Position numbers and translations under genes: made by a program. This document shows, one piece after another, positions 34,674-46,849 of a stretch of DNA of 56,351 nucleotides. How positions within the stretch are numbered: the stretch's first letter is position 1; each line of letters begins with the position of its first letter. This DNA is from Darksidea phi (Eukaryota > Ascomycota > Dothideomycetes > Pleosporales > Lentitheciaceae), in contig JASJFT010000266.1 of NCBI GenBank assembly GCA_030770425.1, positions 1-56,351 of the forward strand. The letters run 5' to 3'. The notes beneath the pieces are model-generated. The model did no database searches. It saw nothing but the letters and a program-made list of their open reading frames with translations, and had not been told where the DNA came from.

Positions 34674-35756
34674 ATGGCCTCACAACGAAATACCACAGAC
34701 ATCAAACGATTAAATTAGAGGAGCGATATCAACGCCGAATGCTTACTACCTTCTATTAATTGGAAGGCTCTCTAGGAATATACGATCGGCGGAAAACGGA
34801 TGCTTACGAACCTTAATAGCGAAATTAGTTATTAGCTCTCTTTCGAGTATAATATAGGCGGACTATACGTAGTAAGGTAACTCGACTTTTAGGATAGAAC
34901 TAGTTAGGTAGTACGACTATAACTATATACTATCGTAGAGTTACTTTAATATCTAATATACGAGATCTATACTATTTAAGTTATTTAAGAATAATTAGTA
35001 ATACTAATTCTAAAGATATTTATATACGAGCCTAGCTATAATAATAAAGTTAATATTACTTTTATAATTATAGAGTATATTCTAGTAGATATAACTATAG
35101 ACTCTTTTAGTAGATAGTATATATATAAAGATAAAACTCCTCCTTATTTTAAGATATAATTCTATACTATAATAGTTAAAATATAAATATATAGTAGATA
35201 ATTAATATATAATATTAAGCTTATAAAACTAGATTAAAATAGTATTAGTATATTTTTTTAAGTATTAAAAGTATTATTTAAGTCTTTAATAGAACCTACT
35301 CTATTAACTCTATACCTAGAATAAAAAACCTATTCGACTTAGTAGTAGATTTTTTTAAGACCTAAGTAAAAGAAATAAAGTTTTCTTATAATAAAAATAT
35401 AATTTAAGAAAAAATACTTATTAAGTATATTAATAAGATTTTAAAGTTTATTAAAGACTTCTTATTAAAACTTTTAAACTTCGTTTAGTATTATTACTTT
35501 TAAAAAAGTTTCTTTTTAATTATTTATACTAATCTATATAAAAGTAATATTCTTATAGATTTTAAGTACTATATTTAAAGTATAATTAACTAGAAAAATA
35601 TATTATTACTTCTTAAAAGATAGTTAAGTTTTATTATAAATTATATACGAACTATAAAATAATAGTTAATAAAAATACCTAAGATAGAATCTATTATCGA
35701 TTTTAATAAAGAATATAATATAGACCTTATAATTAGAAAATAAGAAGTTATATAAT
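34674..35756 (+). pseudogene. Phosphotransferase (APH kinase-like) family gene destroyed by RIP
   Basis: The ATG at 34674 opens MASQRNTTDIKRLN, then TAG. Reading on through TAG/TAA as Gln/Trp gives an intact-looking frame with the hallmarks of the fungal phosphotransferase/APH family (PF01636): a region like YNIGGLYVVR-LDF-DRTSWVVRL (about 34840-34920), IPKIFAYEP-like sequence (about 35010-35035), a segment like IMEYIPG-TAMDSF-GW (about 35065-35118), and the catalytic loop HTDLYKSN (35525-35548; now Tyr-Thr-Asn, since CAT and GAT became TAT and AAT) followed by an IDWEN-like segment. The family phosphorylates small molecules or proteins; this member's substrate is unknown. The first ~60 bases have normal CpA, a few sites survive to 34802, then none. 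The frame changes between 35241 and 35283, fitting a 41-nt intron, and again near 35600. The right end is approximate. Confidence 0.75.
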
Positions 35757-35778
35757 AGATCTATAGATCTATAGATCT
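35757..35778. repeat. 22-bp perfect palindrome made of an 8-bp direct repeat
   Basis: AGATCTAT is repeated so that the whole stretch equals its own reverse complement. More ATAGATTTATAAAT-like repeats follow to about 35850. Probably a product of low-complexity sequence; no function is suggested. Confidence 0.8.
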
Positions 35779-36079
35779 TAGTAAATATAAATTCTATAGA
35801 TTTATAAATTTATAGATTAGTAAATTTATAAAAATATAAAGCTATAGATTTTATAGATTTAAGAAAACTAAATTAATATATAATAATTATAAATCTTCTA
35901 GATAGTCTTCTCTCTTTATAGTTAATTTAAATCTAGATTAATCCTTATCTATTAATATAATTAAACTATTACTTATTTATCTTTACTTCTTCTTTCCTAT
36001 CTTAAGTATAAATCCTAAATAAGATTAAATAATCTATTAGACCTAGACCCTATTTAATACCTTAACTATCTAGTAGGTA

Positions 36080-37600
36080 GGAATAGCTAATTATAATAGT
36101 AGGAGAGAGAATCTAATAAAGTAAAGCGGTATAGCTACTAACTTAGACTAAATCTTTAAAAATAGAAAGCTATTAGGAATTTAGTTCCCTAGAAGGTAGT
36201 ATAACTATAGAAAATTTCGAAAGAGTTATTAAGAACTAGTATATATTTAAGAAAAGAGAAGATATATTAAAAGTCTAACTTATAGAGTTAATTATCTAAC
36301 TTTAAAGATATATAAGTAAATTATTAAAGCTTAGAAAACTAAAGAAATTTAATAGAATAAAATTAAAACTTAAAGGATTCTTAGCTAATATAGTAATCTA
36401 TCTTAACCTTAATTAAATAAAACTACTTATTAAGAGTAATAAAGTATCGTTTATAGCTATTTAATTTATAGAAAAGACTATTATCTAGTTTAAAATATAT
36501 TTAAATAAGTAACTACGACTATTAGAAGCTTAGTAAAGTAATAAGATAAAAGCTATCTTCTTAAGTTATAAGTATTTTAAGAATAAACTATATATTATCT
36601 TTAAAAATATTAATTTAGAAAGATTAGTAAAATAAAAAATTATATACCTTAAATAGAAGAAATCTACTATAACTTATATATCTAAATTTAAATAATTTAC
36701 TACTAAAATCTAATAAAGAAAGGTAGCCCTTATATTATAATACTACAAAAGACTAAAGAATTATATCTATTATAAAATAATTTAGATAGAACGACCCTAG
36801 ACTATAAAAGAACTAATTAAATAAGTTATTAAAATTAATAATAACCTTTATCTTTAGAATCTAAAAAAGAAAAAAAAGACTAAATTCTATAAAAGAAAGA
36901 AGAAGGAAAAATACTATAGACTAGAGATAATAGTCTTAGAGGCTAGTTTAGAGTCTAAGAAAAAGAAATAGAATTCTAAGAAATAAGAGCTCTATAAAAA
37001 ATAAATATACTTTAAATATAAGAAGTAAGAATATCTAGTAAAAAACTATAAATTAGATTTAAGAAAAGAGAAATCCTAATATACTTAGTAGAGTAAAAGG
37101 GATAGAGTAGCTATAATATAAGAATATAATACTATATATTAAACGACTTATATATATAACTAGTATAAGATATACTATAAAGCTAAGTTAAATACTAATT
37201 ATTAACTATAAAAATAGTAGGTAGTTATAACTTAGAAGTCTTAAAGAAGAGTTTTATTTTTACTAGAAGTATAAAAAGAAGTATCTAAGAAAGGCTTATC
37301 TATAAAGTAAGAAGACTTTAATAATACTATAAATATATTATTATAAATAGTTAATAATAGTAATAAGTTCTTAAAACTAAAAAAGGAAAACCTAGTTATA
37401 TTATATAAAAATACTAGATATCTATAAATAATTTAACCCTTAAAAGAAAAAATAGAACTAGTACTAGAACTTAATATAACTTATACTTAAGCTTTATAGT
37501 TTATAGAGAAAACTATAATATCCCTAATAATATAGGAAATTTATAAAGAATAATCTAGATCTTATCTAATATATCGACTATTTAAAGAATTTAAATAATA
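36080..37600 (+). pseudogene. Gag remnant with CCHC zinc knuckle
   Basis: At 37008-37049 the codons read Y-F-K-Y-x4-Y-x4-Y, exactly what a CX2CX4HX4C zinc knuckle becomes when TGC/TGT turn to TAC/TAT and CAC to TAC. Upstream, 36230-36900 is rich in Lys, Glu and Ile with long A runs, as in capsid proteins of this class. A protease trace would be expected near 37600-37700 but is not clear. Confidence 0.65.
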
Positions 37601-38699
37601 GGTTAAATAGAACTTTATCGTTATAGATCTTATACTTAAATAAAAGACTTAAAAGAAAATATAATATATTATAAAGATAATTAATAAGGAATAACTATAG
37701 TATATAATAATTAAATAATAGATTTTTATAAGAATAACCTTTATAAAATATAATAATTAAAGATATAAGATTAATCTAGAGAATAACCTATAATATAAAA
37801 TAAGATATCTAGTATACTTTAAGATTATATAAATCTTATATATATAAAAGGAATATAAACTTTATAAGAGAGTAAACTAAAAAATAACTATTATCGAATA
37901 AAAGACTATAATAAAAGAATTATCTAAGTAGTTATATTAGAAGTAGTATATAGATAGTAATAATTTAAGAACTAGTAATAAAAGGAATATATTAGAATTA
38001 TATTAGAACTACTTTTACTATTAAATTATATTCTAGAAAAACTATAGTATAAGTATCTAAAGAATAAATATCTAAAGTATATTTAGACTAAAATTAATAC
38101 GAAATACTAGCCTAAGAAGATAAAAATATAAGAAACTAGAGGATAGAATTATATCTATATCTAGGGAATCTACTAAGAAGAAATAATTACTACTCTAATT
38201 AATAGTAGAGCTATAAGGAACTTTATTAGTAGAAACTTTATTTAATAGAAAAAGATTCCTTAATAAAAGAAATAATACCCTAGTATTATATATACTATTA
38301 AAGGAAAATCCTTTAATAAATCTATAATATATAAAACTAGAGATAAACTCTACCTATACGAATAGAAAAAGGAAAATAAGATACTTAATATTATTAAGAT
38401 ATTAAAAGACTAAGATATAATCTTAGAAATACTATAACTATAAGAGACTAATTCTTATATTAAATAGATAAATTAATAAGTAATATTTCTATAAAAAGCT
38501 AATATAACTAAGAAAAAGAATTATAGTATTCTAGAATAATATAAAAAGTAGAAAGTATTATTTATAAAATCTAAAGAGAGTTTACCCTAGTATTAGTCTT
38601 AAGACTATACGATCCTACTATAGAAAGAGAAGACTCTAGGATTTAAACTAATCTATAAGTTAATAGAAGAAGAAGAAAAGATTATAATAAAGTATCTTA

Positions 38700-41460
38700 A
38701 AGATAACCTTATAAAGAGGTATATTTAATATTTAAATTTATTTATAGAATATCTAGTTCTCTTTATATCTAAAAAGGGTACTACGGAACTATAATTATAT
38801 ATTAATTACTAAATACTTAATAATATTATAATTAAGAACTAATATCTTTTACCTCTAATATTAAAAATATAAAATTAATTAAAAAAAGCTAAATAGTTTA
38901 TATAACTAGATATTTAGAATATATATTATTAGATCTAAATTAAGAAAGAAGAAGAATAGAAGATAATCTTTAGAATAAAGAAAGGGCTATATAAATATTA
39001 AGTAATATCTTTTAGACTTACTAATATACCTATAATATTTTAGAAATAGATTAATAATATTTTATAAAATTATCTTAATTAGTTTATAATAATATATCTT
39101 AATAATATTCTAATCTATTCTAAAATAGAAAAAGAATATAAAGAATATATAAAGAAGGTTCTATAGATACTTAAGAAAGTATAGTTATATCTTTATCTAT
39201 AAAAATATAAATTTTATATATAAGAAATAGAGTTTCTAGAATTTATTATTAAGCTAGAAGAAATTAAAGTAGATCTAAAATAAATTAAGAAGATTAAGAA
39301 ATAGTCTATACTATAGAATCTTAAAGAACTATAGTCTTTTTTAGAATTCTATAACTTTTACTAAAAATTAATATTATAATAGAGTATAACGATAGTACCT
39401 CTTATATAGCTTACTAGAAAGGACTAGTCTTTTAAATAGAAGAAAGAATACTAATAAGTCTTCGAGAAGATTAAAGAATAATTTACTAAGAAAACTATAA
39501 TTAAGATATATAACTCTAAAAAACTATTAATTATTAAGATAGATATATTAGACTATATAATAGAAGTAGTACTATTATAAAAAGATAATAAAGATAATCT
39601 TAAACTAGTATACTACTTCTTATAAAAAATATTACTAGCTAAACTTAACTATAATATTTATAATAAAGAGTTATTAGTAATTATTAAAGTTTTAAAGGAA
39701 TAGAGATTAAATCTATAGGAATCTAAATACTTTATTATAATCTATATAGATTATAAGAATCTAACTAGATTCTTAATAAATAAATCTCTAATTAGAAAAT
39801 AGATATAATAGATATAAACCCTTATAATTTATAATATTAAAATTATATATACTAAAGAATTAGAAAATAAATAAGTAGATATACTTAGTAGGTAACCTAA
39901 TTATTAAAGAATAGAAAAATCTAGTATAGTAATCCTTAAGCTATAACTAAATAGAATAATTACTTATAACTACCTAAAATTAGTAGAAATATAAGAAATA
40001 ATATTTAAATTAAAAGGAAATAAATAGACTTAATAGATCTATATAGCTACTATAAAAGTAATAGATAAATAAAACGAAATTTAAGAAGTAATCTAAGAAA
40101 AGAATAGAATTATCTATATATTCTAAAAAGTCTATATATCTAAGATAATATAAAAAGAATTTATTAAATAATACTATAAGGTACTAGTATATAAATACTA
40201 AGGAATAGAAAAAACCCTTAAATAATTAATAAGAATATATTACTTTTTATATATATAATAACTAGTTATCTAAGTTCTTATAAAATATATAGATTATTAT
40301 TATAATAAATATACTAGATATATATCTTATAGAATACTATAACTAATAGAAAATATAAAAGGACTATAAAAAATAATAATAATAAACTTTATTATATAGT
40401 TACTACGTTCTAAGAAACTAATAATAAAAGTATTCTATAATACTATACTAGTAGTAGTAGATAAGTTTATAAAGTATACTTACTTTATCCTATATATAAA
40501 TAAAGAAAATATAGTAAAATAACTTATCTATACCCTACTAAGATATATATTTAGTAAATATAGAATACTAAATAAAATTATCTTAAATAGAGATATTAAG
40601 TTTATAGTAAAATTTTAGTAAACCCTTATAACTAAATTAGAAATAAAGTATAATATATTAACTATCTATTATCTATAGACTAATAGACTAATAGAATAAA
40701 TAAATTAAATAGTAAAATAATACCTTAGATATTATCTAAACTACTACTAAAATAATTAGGTTATACTTTTATCTATAGTATAATTTATATATAATAGTTT
40801 ATAATATAATATAATAAAGATAATATCTTTCTTTATAAACTATAGAATTAAATTAAAGATATATAAGGAATCTAAATAACTTTAATCTTATAGCTAAAAT
40901 AAGGAAGAAATAATAAAAATTATTTTCTAAATATACTAATAGCTTAAAGAAGACGTAGAATTTCTTTATAATAGAATAAATAAGTACTATAATAAAAAAT
41001 AAAAAGAAATACCTACTTTTAAAGAGGGAGAAAAGATATAATTACTATAAAAAAATATTAAAAGTAAGTAACCTAATAGTAAACTAGATTATACTAAGAT
41101 TAGATCTTATAAAATTAAAAAATAATCTTATTTTTAAACTATTAATTAAAACTATTTTTATAAATAAAAATCTATCCTATATTCTATATTAGCTTACTAG
41201 AAAAAGTACTATAAGATACTAAACTAGTAGTATATAAAGTAGATATATATAGAGAAGATAATAAAGAATAAAAAGTAGAAGATATTCTAAATAATAATAT
41301 TAGAAATAGAAAAAACTATTATCTAATCTAATAGTAGGGAATAGATAAAAATAGAAAACTATAAAAATAAATCTAAAAATCTAAAGATAATCTTAATTAT
41401 TCTAAGAAGCTTATAGAGTACTAAAACTATAATTCTAAAGAAAACCTAGAGATAAAATAA
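38700..41460 (+). pseudogene. Gypsy pol remnant: RT, RNase H, integrase, chromodomain
   Basis: The reverse transcriptase runs about 38766-39370, with KGTTELRLCIDYR-like sequence at its start and YLNNILIY near 39095-39117. There the two catalytic Asp are now Asn, because CTTGATGAT became CTTAATAAT, the expected RIP change. RNase H should lie at 39480-39900. Integrase lies about 40200-40870, with VVVDKFTKY near 40450 and YHPQTNRLIEQ near 40670. A chromodomain trace is at about 41270-41430 (EDILN... to LIEYQNY). No start codon exists and stops are frequent. Confidence 0.82.
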
Positions 41461-41540
41461 GCTTACCTTATAATAAGTTAAGAAAACTAGTACTATTTAT
41501 AATATAGTAAGAGATATTTAATAAATTAAAAGAAGTAATA

Positions 41541-42112
41541 TTATTTATAATACTATAATTAGTATCTAGTATAACTAGAGAGACCTTTAGATTCTTTTAC
41601 TATCCTAACTATTAAAGCTTTATCTTCTTAGTATTAAGTTTAGTCTTAAAAGTATAAGATTATCTAACTATCTTCTTATTAAAAAACTCTTTTTATTTTT
41701 TTAAATATTAGACCTTTATCTATATATTAGATAACTTTTAACTAAACTTAGTTATATAATAAAGTAGTTTTTTATAATATTCTTTAACTACTTATAACTA
41801 AGCTTAAAGTTTTTCTTATAAATAGTTAATAGATTACTTTAATATATATAAGTCTATATATATAAGTTATAATTAAAAATAGATATTTAATTATAGAAAT
41901 TCTAAATAATTAATAAGAATTTTATATATTTATATAAATATAAGTCTTATAATATTTACTTTTACTAAAAGAAATAATATAGAATATCTCTAGTCTACTA
42001 TACTAAGAATAAGAAAATATTTTAAAACTATTATTATAGAGTAAGATATAAGTATAGTATATATATTCGAGTCTATTAAAGTAGAATATTCCTATTAGTT
42101 CTATAGGAGATT
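41541..42112. other. AT-rich sequence without recognised features
   Basis: This may include the 3' LTR of the Gypsy element to its left, but no second copy of the sequence exists in the window to prove it. No ORF or domain is seen. Confidence 0.35.
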
Positions 42113-42265
42113 AGTATTATTACTATAATAGATTAGCGTTATTACTATAGTAGGTTAGTATTATTATTAGAATAGATTAGTAGTATTACTAGAATAGATT
42201 AGTAGTATTACTAGAATAGATTAGTAGTATTACTAGAATAGATTAGTAGTATTACTATTTTTAAC
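42113..42265. repeat. 22-bp minisatellite, about six copies
   Basis: Units such as AGTAGTATTACTAGAATAGATT start at 42201, 42223 and 42245, with more degenerate copies to the left (ATTACTATAATAGATTAG). Right-hand copies are identical. Being 22 bp, it is not a codon-multiple repeat. Confidence 0.85.
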
Positions 42266-42834
42266 TAAATAATATTTAAATATTCTATAACTAATTATTT
42301 TATACTACTACTATACTATATTTAATTACGAAAATTATAAACTTCTTAACTACTTATTTAACTATACTTTATTAAAATCTACTATAATATATAAATAACT
42401 AATAGAGTAACTAATATCTAGATTAATACTTTTTTTTATATAAGTATTACCCTTTCTATTAAAAATCCTTCTATTAAGTACTAATATCTTTAATCTAATC
42501 TAATAACCTCTTCTATAATTAATATAATAAAGCTCTACTAGCTTTCTATAATTAATTAAAAATAGTAAATAGAAGTATTAGTATTTATTATACTACCTAA
42601 CTAGATAGAAGAGAGCTCGAACTAGCTATAATAATAAACCTTTTATATAAGATAATACCTTCTCTCTTCTATTAAAGTAGCTTAATCTTAGTCTACTTTT
42701 TTAACTTTTATTACTAATATTAGTATCTAGCTTAAGTATTTTAAGTATACCCTTTATACTATAAATAGGCTCTACTACTTAGTTATTACTACTATCTTAA
42801 TTAATCTTTTAAGTAAGTAATAACTTACTTTTCT
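42266..42834. other. AT-rich sequence without recognised features
   Basis: No ORF, domain or repeat was found between the two minisatellites, apart from general pyrimidine richness on this strand. Confidence 0.35.
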
Positions 42835-43179
42835 CTTAATTATTATACTTTACTTAGTCTAATTTTCTATATATTATACTATTTTCTAATAATCTATTCT
42901 TCTCTTAGCTATTATACTCTACTTAGTCTAATCTATTATATATTATACTACTTTTTAATAATCTATCTTCCTCTTAACTATTATACTCTACTTAGTTTAA
43001 TCTTTTATATATTATATTACTTTTTAATAATTTATCTTCTTCTTAGTTATTATACTTTACTTAATTAAATCTCCTATACGTCGTACTACTTTTTAATAAT
43101 CTATCTTCTTTTTAGTTATTATACTCTACTTAATCTAATCTCTAGTATATTATACTAATTTCGGGTAATAGTATAAATA
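42835..43179. repeat. 69-bp minisatellite, five copies
   Basis: Units start at 42835, 42904, 42973, 43042 and 43111, exactly 69 bp apart, each with CTTAGYTATTATACTYTACTTAG and ending AATAATCTATCTTCT. Differences are nearly all transitions. Sixty-nine is 23 codons, so this may be the remains of a 23-residue protein repeat, rich in Gln/Arg/Lys if read on the minus strand. Confidence 0.88.
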
Positions 43180-43770
43180 TTAATTATAATATTAGTTCTA
43201 ATAAATCTACTCTTACTATTAATAATTTTAAAAAAGTCGAATCTTATATATATAATCTCTTTTCTATTCTACTCTAAATTAAATTTAATAAGAATAACTA
43301 TCTAAATAACTAAGTAATATTAGACTTAAATAAAGTTATAATTAATAAATTTTATAAGAAGTTAGATAAAGAGTAAATATAGATATATACTATCTATAAT
43401 TATTACTAGTTTTAAATTAAAATATATAATTATAAATATCTAGTATATTATAATAATAGAGTTAAGTACTCTAATAATTCTAATTAGATTCTACTTTATA
43501 GGGCTATAAATAGTATAGACTTTAGTCTATTACTAACTACTCTTTTACTTCTAATAAATATAAAGAAGATACTAATAGTTTAAGTATATATCTTTATAAA
43601 GATTTAATAATATTATAATTTATAATAAAAGTATAGAAGTTATATTTACTATTTTACTATAAATATTAGTTAGATATTTTATAAACTTTTTCTTTTACCT
43701 TTTAAATTAGATATTATTATTCTTAAGCTACTCTAATTAGATAATAATAATAGAAATATAATTAACTATT
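43180..43770. other. Degraded sequence between minisatellite and Copia LTR
   Basis: There is no ORF or recognised domain. It adjoins the outer end of the inverted Copia LTR, so it is either the target into which that element inserted or another element. It carries long A/T runs only. Confidence 0.35.
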
Positions 43771-44165
43771 TATAAGTAGATAGGGGTATAGAATAAATAT
43801 ATTAAGTTTTCTAACTATTTAGTTAGAGCGCGAGTAGAAGGATATATATACTAATTATACTAGATTAGATAACTAATATAATTATACTATAAGTTATAGT
43901 ATAGTTACTATAGATTACTAATATATAGTTATAATAAATTAGTATAAATTATTATATAAATAGAATAGTTATATAATATATAATACTTAGTTACTTATAT
44001 ACCCCTTTTAGATTTAAACGTAGATTCGAAGCTAAAGCTTATTTATTAATTTTAAAGATTAAATTTAAAGCTTATTATTAACTAATAGATTTCTCTCTTC
44101 TTATAAATATAAGGAGCTATATTATAGATTAAGAGCTAGTCTCTATATTAATATAGTACTATAGT
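43771..44165 (-). mobile_element. Copia 3' end fragment, minus strand
   Basis: The reverse complement of 43771-44001 is a 231-bp LTR of the same family as 11-198 and 6284-7108. It is preceded (on the minus strand) by the polypurine tract AATCTAAAAGGGG and by sequence matching 6110-6283 of the full Copia element. The match stops at about 44165, so the rest of this copy is missing or was displaced. It is the uninterrupted reference copy of the LTR. Confidence 0.82.
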
Positions 44166-44249
44166 ATATAGATATATTAGAAATAGGATAGTAGAATTTA
44201 TAACCCGTAGTTAGAGGGATAGAAGAAAAGAGTTAATAGAATAGGTAGC

Positions 44250-46800
44250 TAAAAATTAATTAATTAAACTATTTCTTCTATCTACTATATAATAGAATAG
44301 ATAATAAACTTTAGCTAAAGATACTCTTAGATAATAACTCTTTAGAGTCTAGTCTAATATTCTATTACTTATCTAAGTCTTTAACGCTTAATTAGAATAC
44401 TCCCTTTATTATTATACTATATTTTTCTTTTTAACTAAAAGAGCTTAGTCTTCTTAAACTCTACTACTTAATTAAGTAACTCTATATAATACTAGTACGT
44501 TATTAATAATAAACTCTACTACTAATCTATTAAGAACTCTTTTTTAAGTAATCTTTATCTTTAAATAGTCCTTAAGAAGCTATTAATAGATTTCTTATTT
44601 TTCTTCTTCTTAGTAAATAGACTATAACCTAATCTTAACGTCTCTTTCTCTCTAGAACTTTTAATAGTAAGTTAGTATAATTATAAAGATAAGCTTTCTT
44701 TAACTAATTTAATATATTATTATAAAACTAATTAGTCTCTAATCTAGTCTTAGCTTTTTAATAGACTCTTTTATCTTTATATAGTTCTTAAACTCTTATT
44801 TAATAACTTTATAATAATATCTATAAATAAGTTTTTAAATACTCTTACTTTAACTTCTTTATAATTAGTAATTAGTTAAAATATATATAAAAGACCCCTT
44901 CTAATACTCTCTTAAACTCTTTAATCTTCTTCTTATAACTACTCTTCTTATCTATTAGTCTAATAGCCTCTTAAGCCTTTAGCTTCTTAACCTTTAAGTC
45001 TCTTACTTCTTCTTCTAGTTATATCTAGTAAGAACGTCGCTATTAATCTATCTATAGGTAGTACTACTATAGACGTCTCTAGTAATAGTAGTAGTAGCTA
45101 GTATTCTCCTAATTAACCTTTAGAAGGTAAAAAAGATAATTAAGAATTAAAGCTTTATAACTATTCTTTAATAATAACTAATACTACTATTCTAGAGTAG
45201 TATAAGTTTTCTTTCTTTCTAATTAGTTATTATCTATATTAATTTATTAATAGTAATTCTATAGGCTAATCGAATCGTTAATTAAGCTTTTTAGATTAAC
45301 TTTAGTTAGTACCTTTATAATATTAAGTATTAGGATATCTCTTTAAGAACTATCTTATATACTAATACTATCTAGTATATAACTTAATATAATCTTACTA
45401 TTATTTATAATTTTAACTTTCTTATAAAGGATAATATAACTATTTATAACTTCTTTAACTTAAGGACCTAGAGGGATTTCTATTTATAAAATATTTAGAC
45501 TAGTATATATTATTATACGTTCTAGGTCTAAGATTATAATAATAAAGCTAGTCTAGTCTATAATTAGTATATTAATCTAAAGGTTAGTAAGATCTAGACT
45601 AGTTATTAATAGATATACTAGAATAATCGATTAATAGTTTAAGAATCCTATACTAACTATATAGTTAATAGGAATTTAAGGTTCTACTCTATATTTTATA
45701 AGTTATTTCTAATTTTCTTCTCTTATCTTTACCTATTAATCTATTAGACTAGATAATATTAGTACTATATATCTACTTATTAAGATTAACTTTAGTAATA
45801 TTATAGATCTAAGTAAGATATAATTATATTACTCTCTTTCTTAAACTTCTTTAACTAGCTTTTATACTAGTAATTCTTCTTTAAACTCTTAACTAAGCTC
45901 TTAATTAAACTCTTCTTTAAGCTCTTTTTTATATTATTTTATAACTTAACTTCTTAATAAGCTTACTAAAGCTAAGTCGATTAAGCTATATTTTTATCTT
46001 TAGTCTTCTAACTATTCTTAATAATTATTTAGGTCTAAGTAGAGTAGCTTTAGTAATATTAAGTAAGAGTAGTATAAGTTAATTAAATATTAGTATTAGT
46101 AGTATAAGCTCTAAGTATAGTATAAGTACTAAAACTAATATTAAAGTAATTCTTTAGCTTAATTATTATTTCTAAATTCTAATTATCTATATATTTAGTC
46201 TAACCTATCTACTATAGCTTATATTACTAATAAAATATTAAAGGATTCTAATATATTAATAATTCCTTATTAATTATTTAAGAATAAGGATAAGAGTAAA
46301 GATAAGGATAAGAGTTTTAAGAATATTTATTATAATAATCGTAGTAGTAGTAGAGACCATAGTAGTAGTAGTAGTACTATTACTACTTAGATTATATAAA
46401 TTTCCTAGATTTTACTTCTTTAACTAGTAATTAGTTCTTAATTCTTCTCTTTATAACTTTTTATATCTAGCTTTTAATATCTTTATATAGTCTTTAGATT
46501 TTTATAAACTAGCTTATAGCTCTTAAAATCTTACTTTTTAATCTATTTCTTTCTTATTATTAATAACCCTTCTTCGCTAGATCTATAATAATAATAATAG
46601 AAAATAAAAATTAGAAAATTAAAATAAATAAATAGTTCTAATTATAACTTAGAATTTATAACCTCTTCTTAACTAAATTAATTATTTTCTAGTTAATTAC
46701 TCTTCGTCGTTACTCTTTAATTTACTATTAGTTACCTAATATTCTATCTCTTTAACTTCTAGTCTAATAATAATCTATTAAATAATAATTTTTAATAATA
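44250..46800 (-). pseudogene. Unidentified Lys/Glu/Leu-rich coding remnant
   Basis: Minus-strand reading, for example 45020 down to 44880, gives runs such as LKVKKLKAQEAIR followed by KKKIKEFK, typical of a coiled coil. At 46290-46380 a GTAGTAGTA run (Ser/Tyr-rich) occurs with one residual CpA. It may be an extra ORF of the Gypsy element to its right or the gag of another element. I do not recognise a family. Confidence 0.4.
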
Positions 46801-46849
46801 AAGCTTATCTTTATATTAAGAATACTTCTATTATAGAAAACTTTATACG

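Larger units (their letters stand above)
35860..41540 (+). mobile_element. Ty3/Gypsy chromodomain retrotransposon, plus strand, RIP-inactivated
   Basis: Read on the plus strand, it shows a gag zinc knuckle, reverse transcriptase, integrase and chromodomain in the usual order. It is a different family from the element at 8159-16753 and is more A-rich, with many Lys and Glu codons. I found no LTR pair, so both edges are estimates. A purine tract (AAATTAAAAGAAG near 41521-41533) followed by TAATATTA could mark the start of a 3' LTR. CpA/TpG are absent except one near 36745. Confidence 0.8.

Noticed and set aside
42113..43179. Regular repeats as a CRISPR array
   Set aside because: The repeats are head-to-tail without unique spacers, in eukaryotic transposon-rich DNA.
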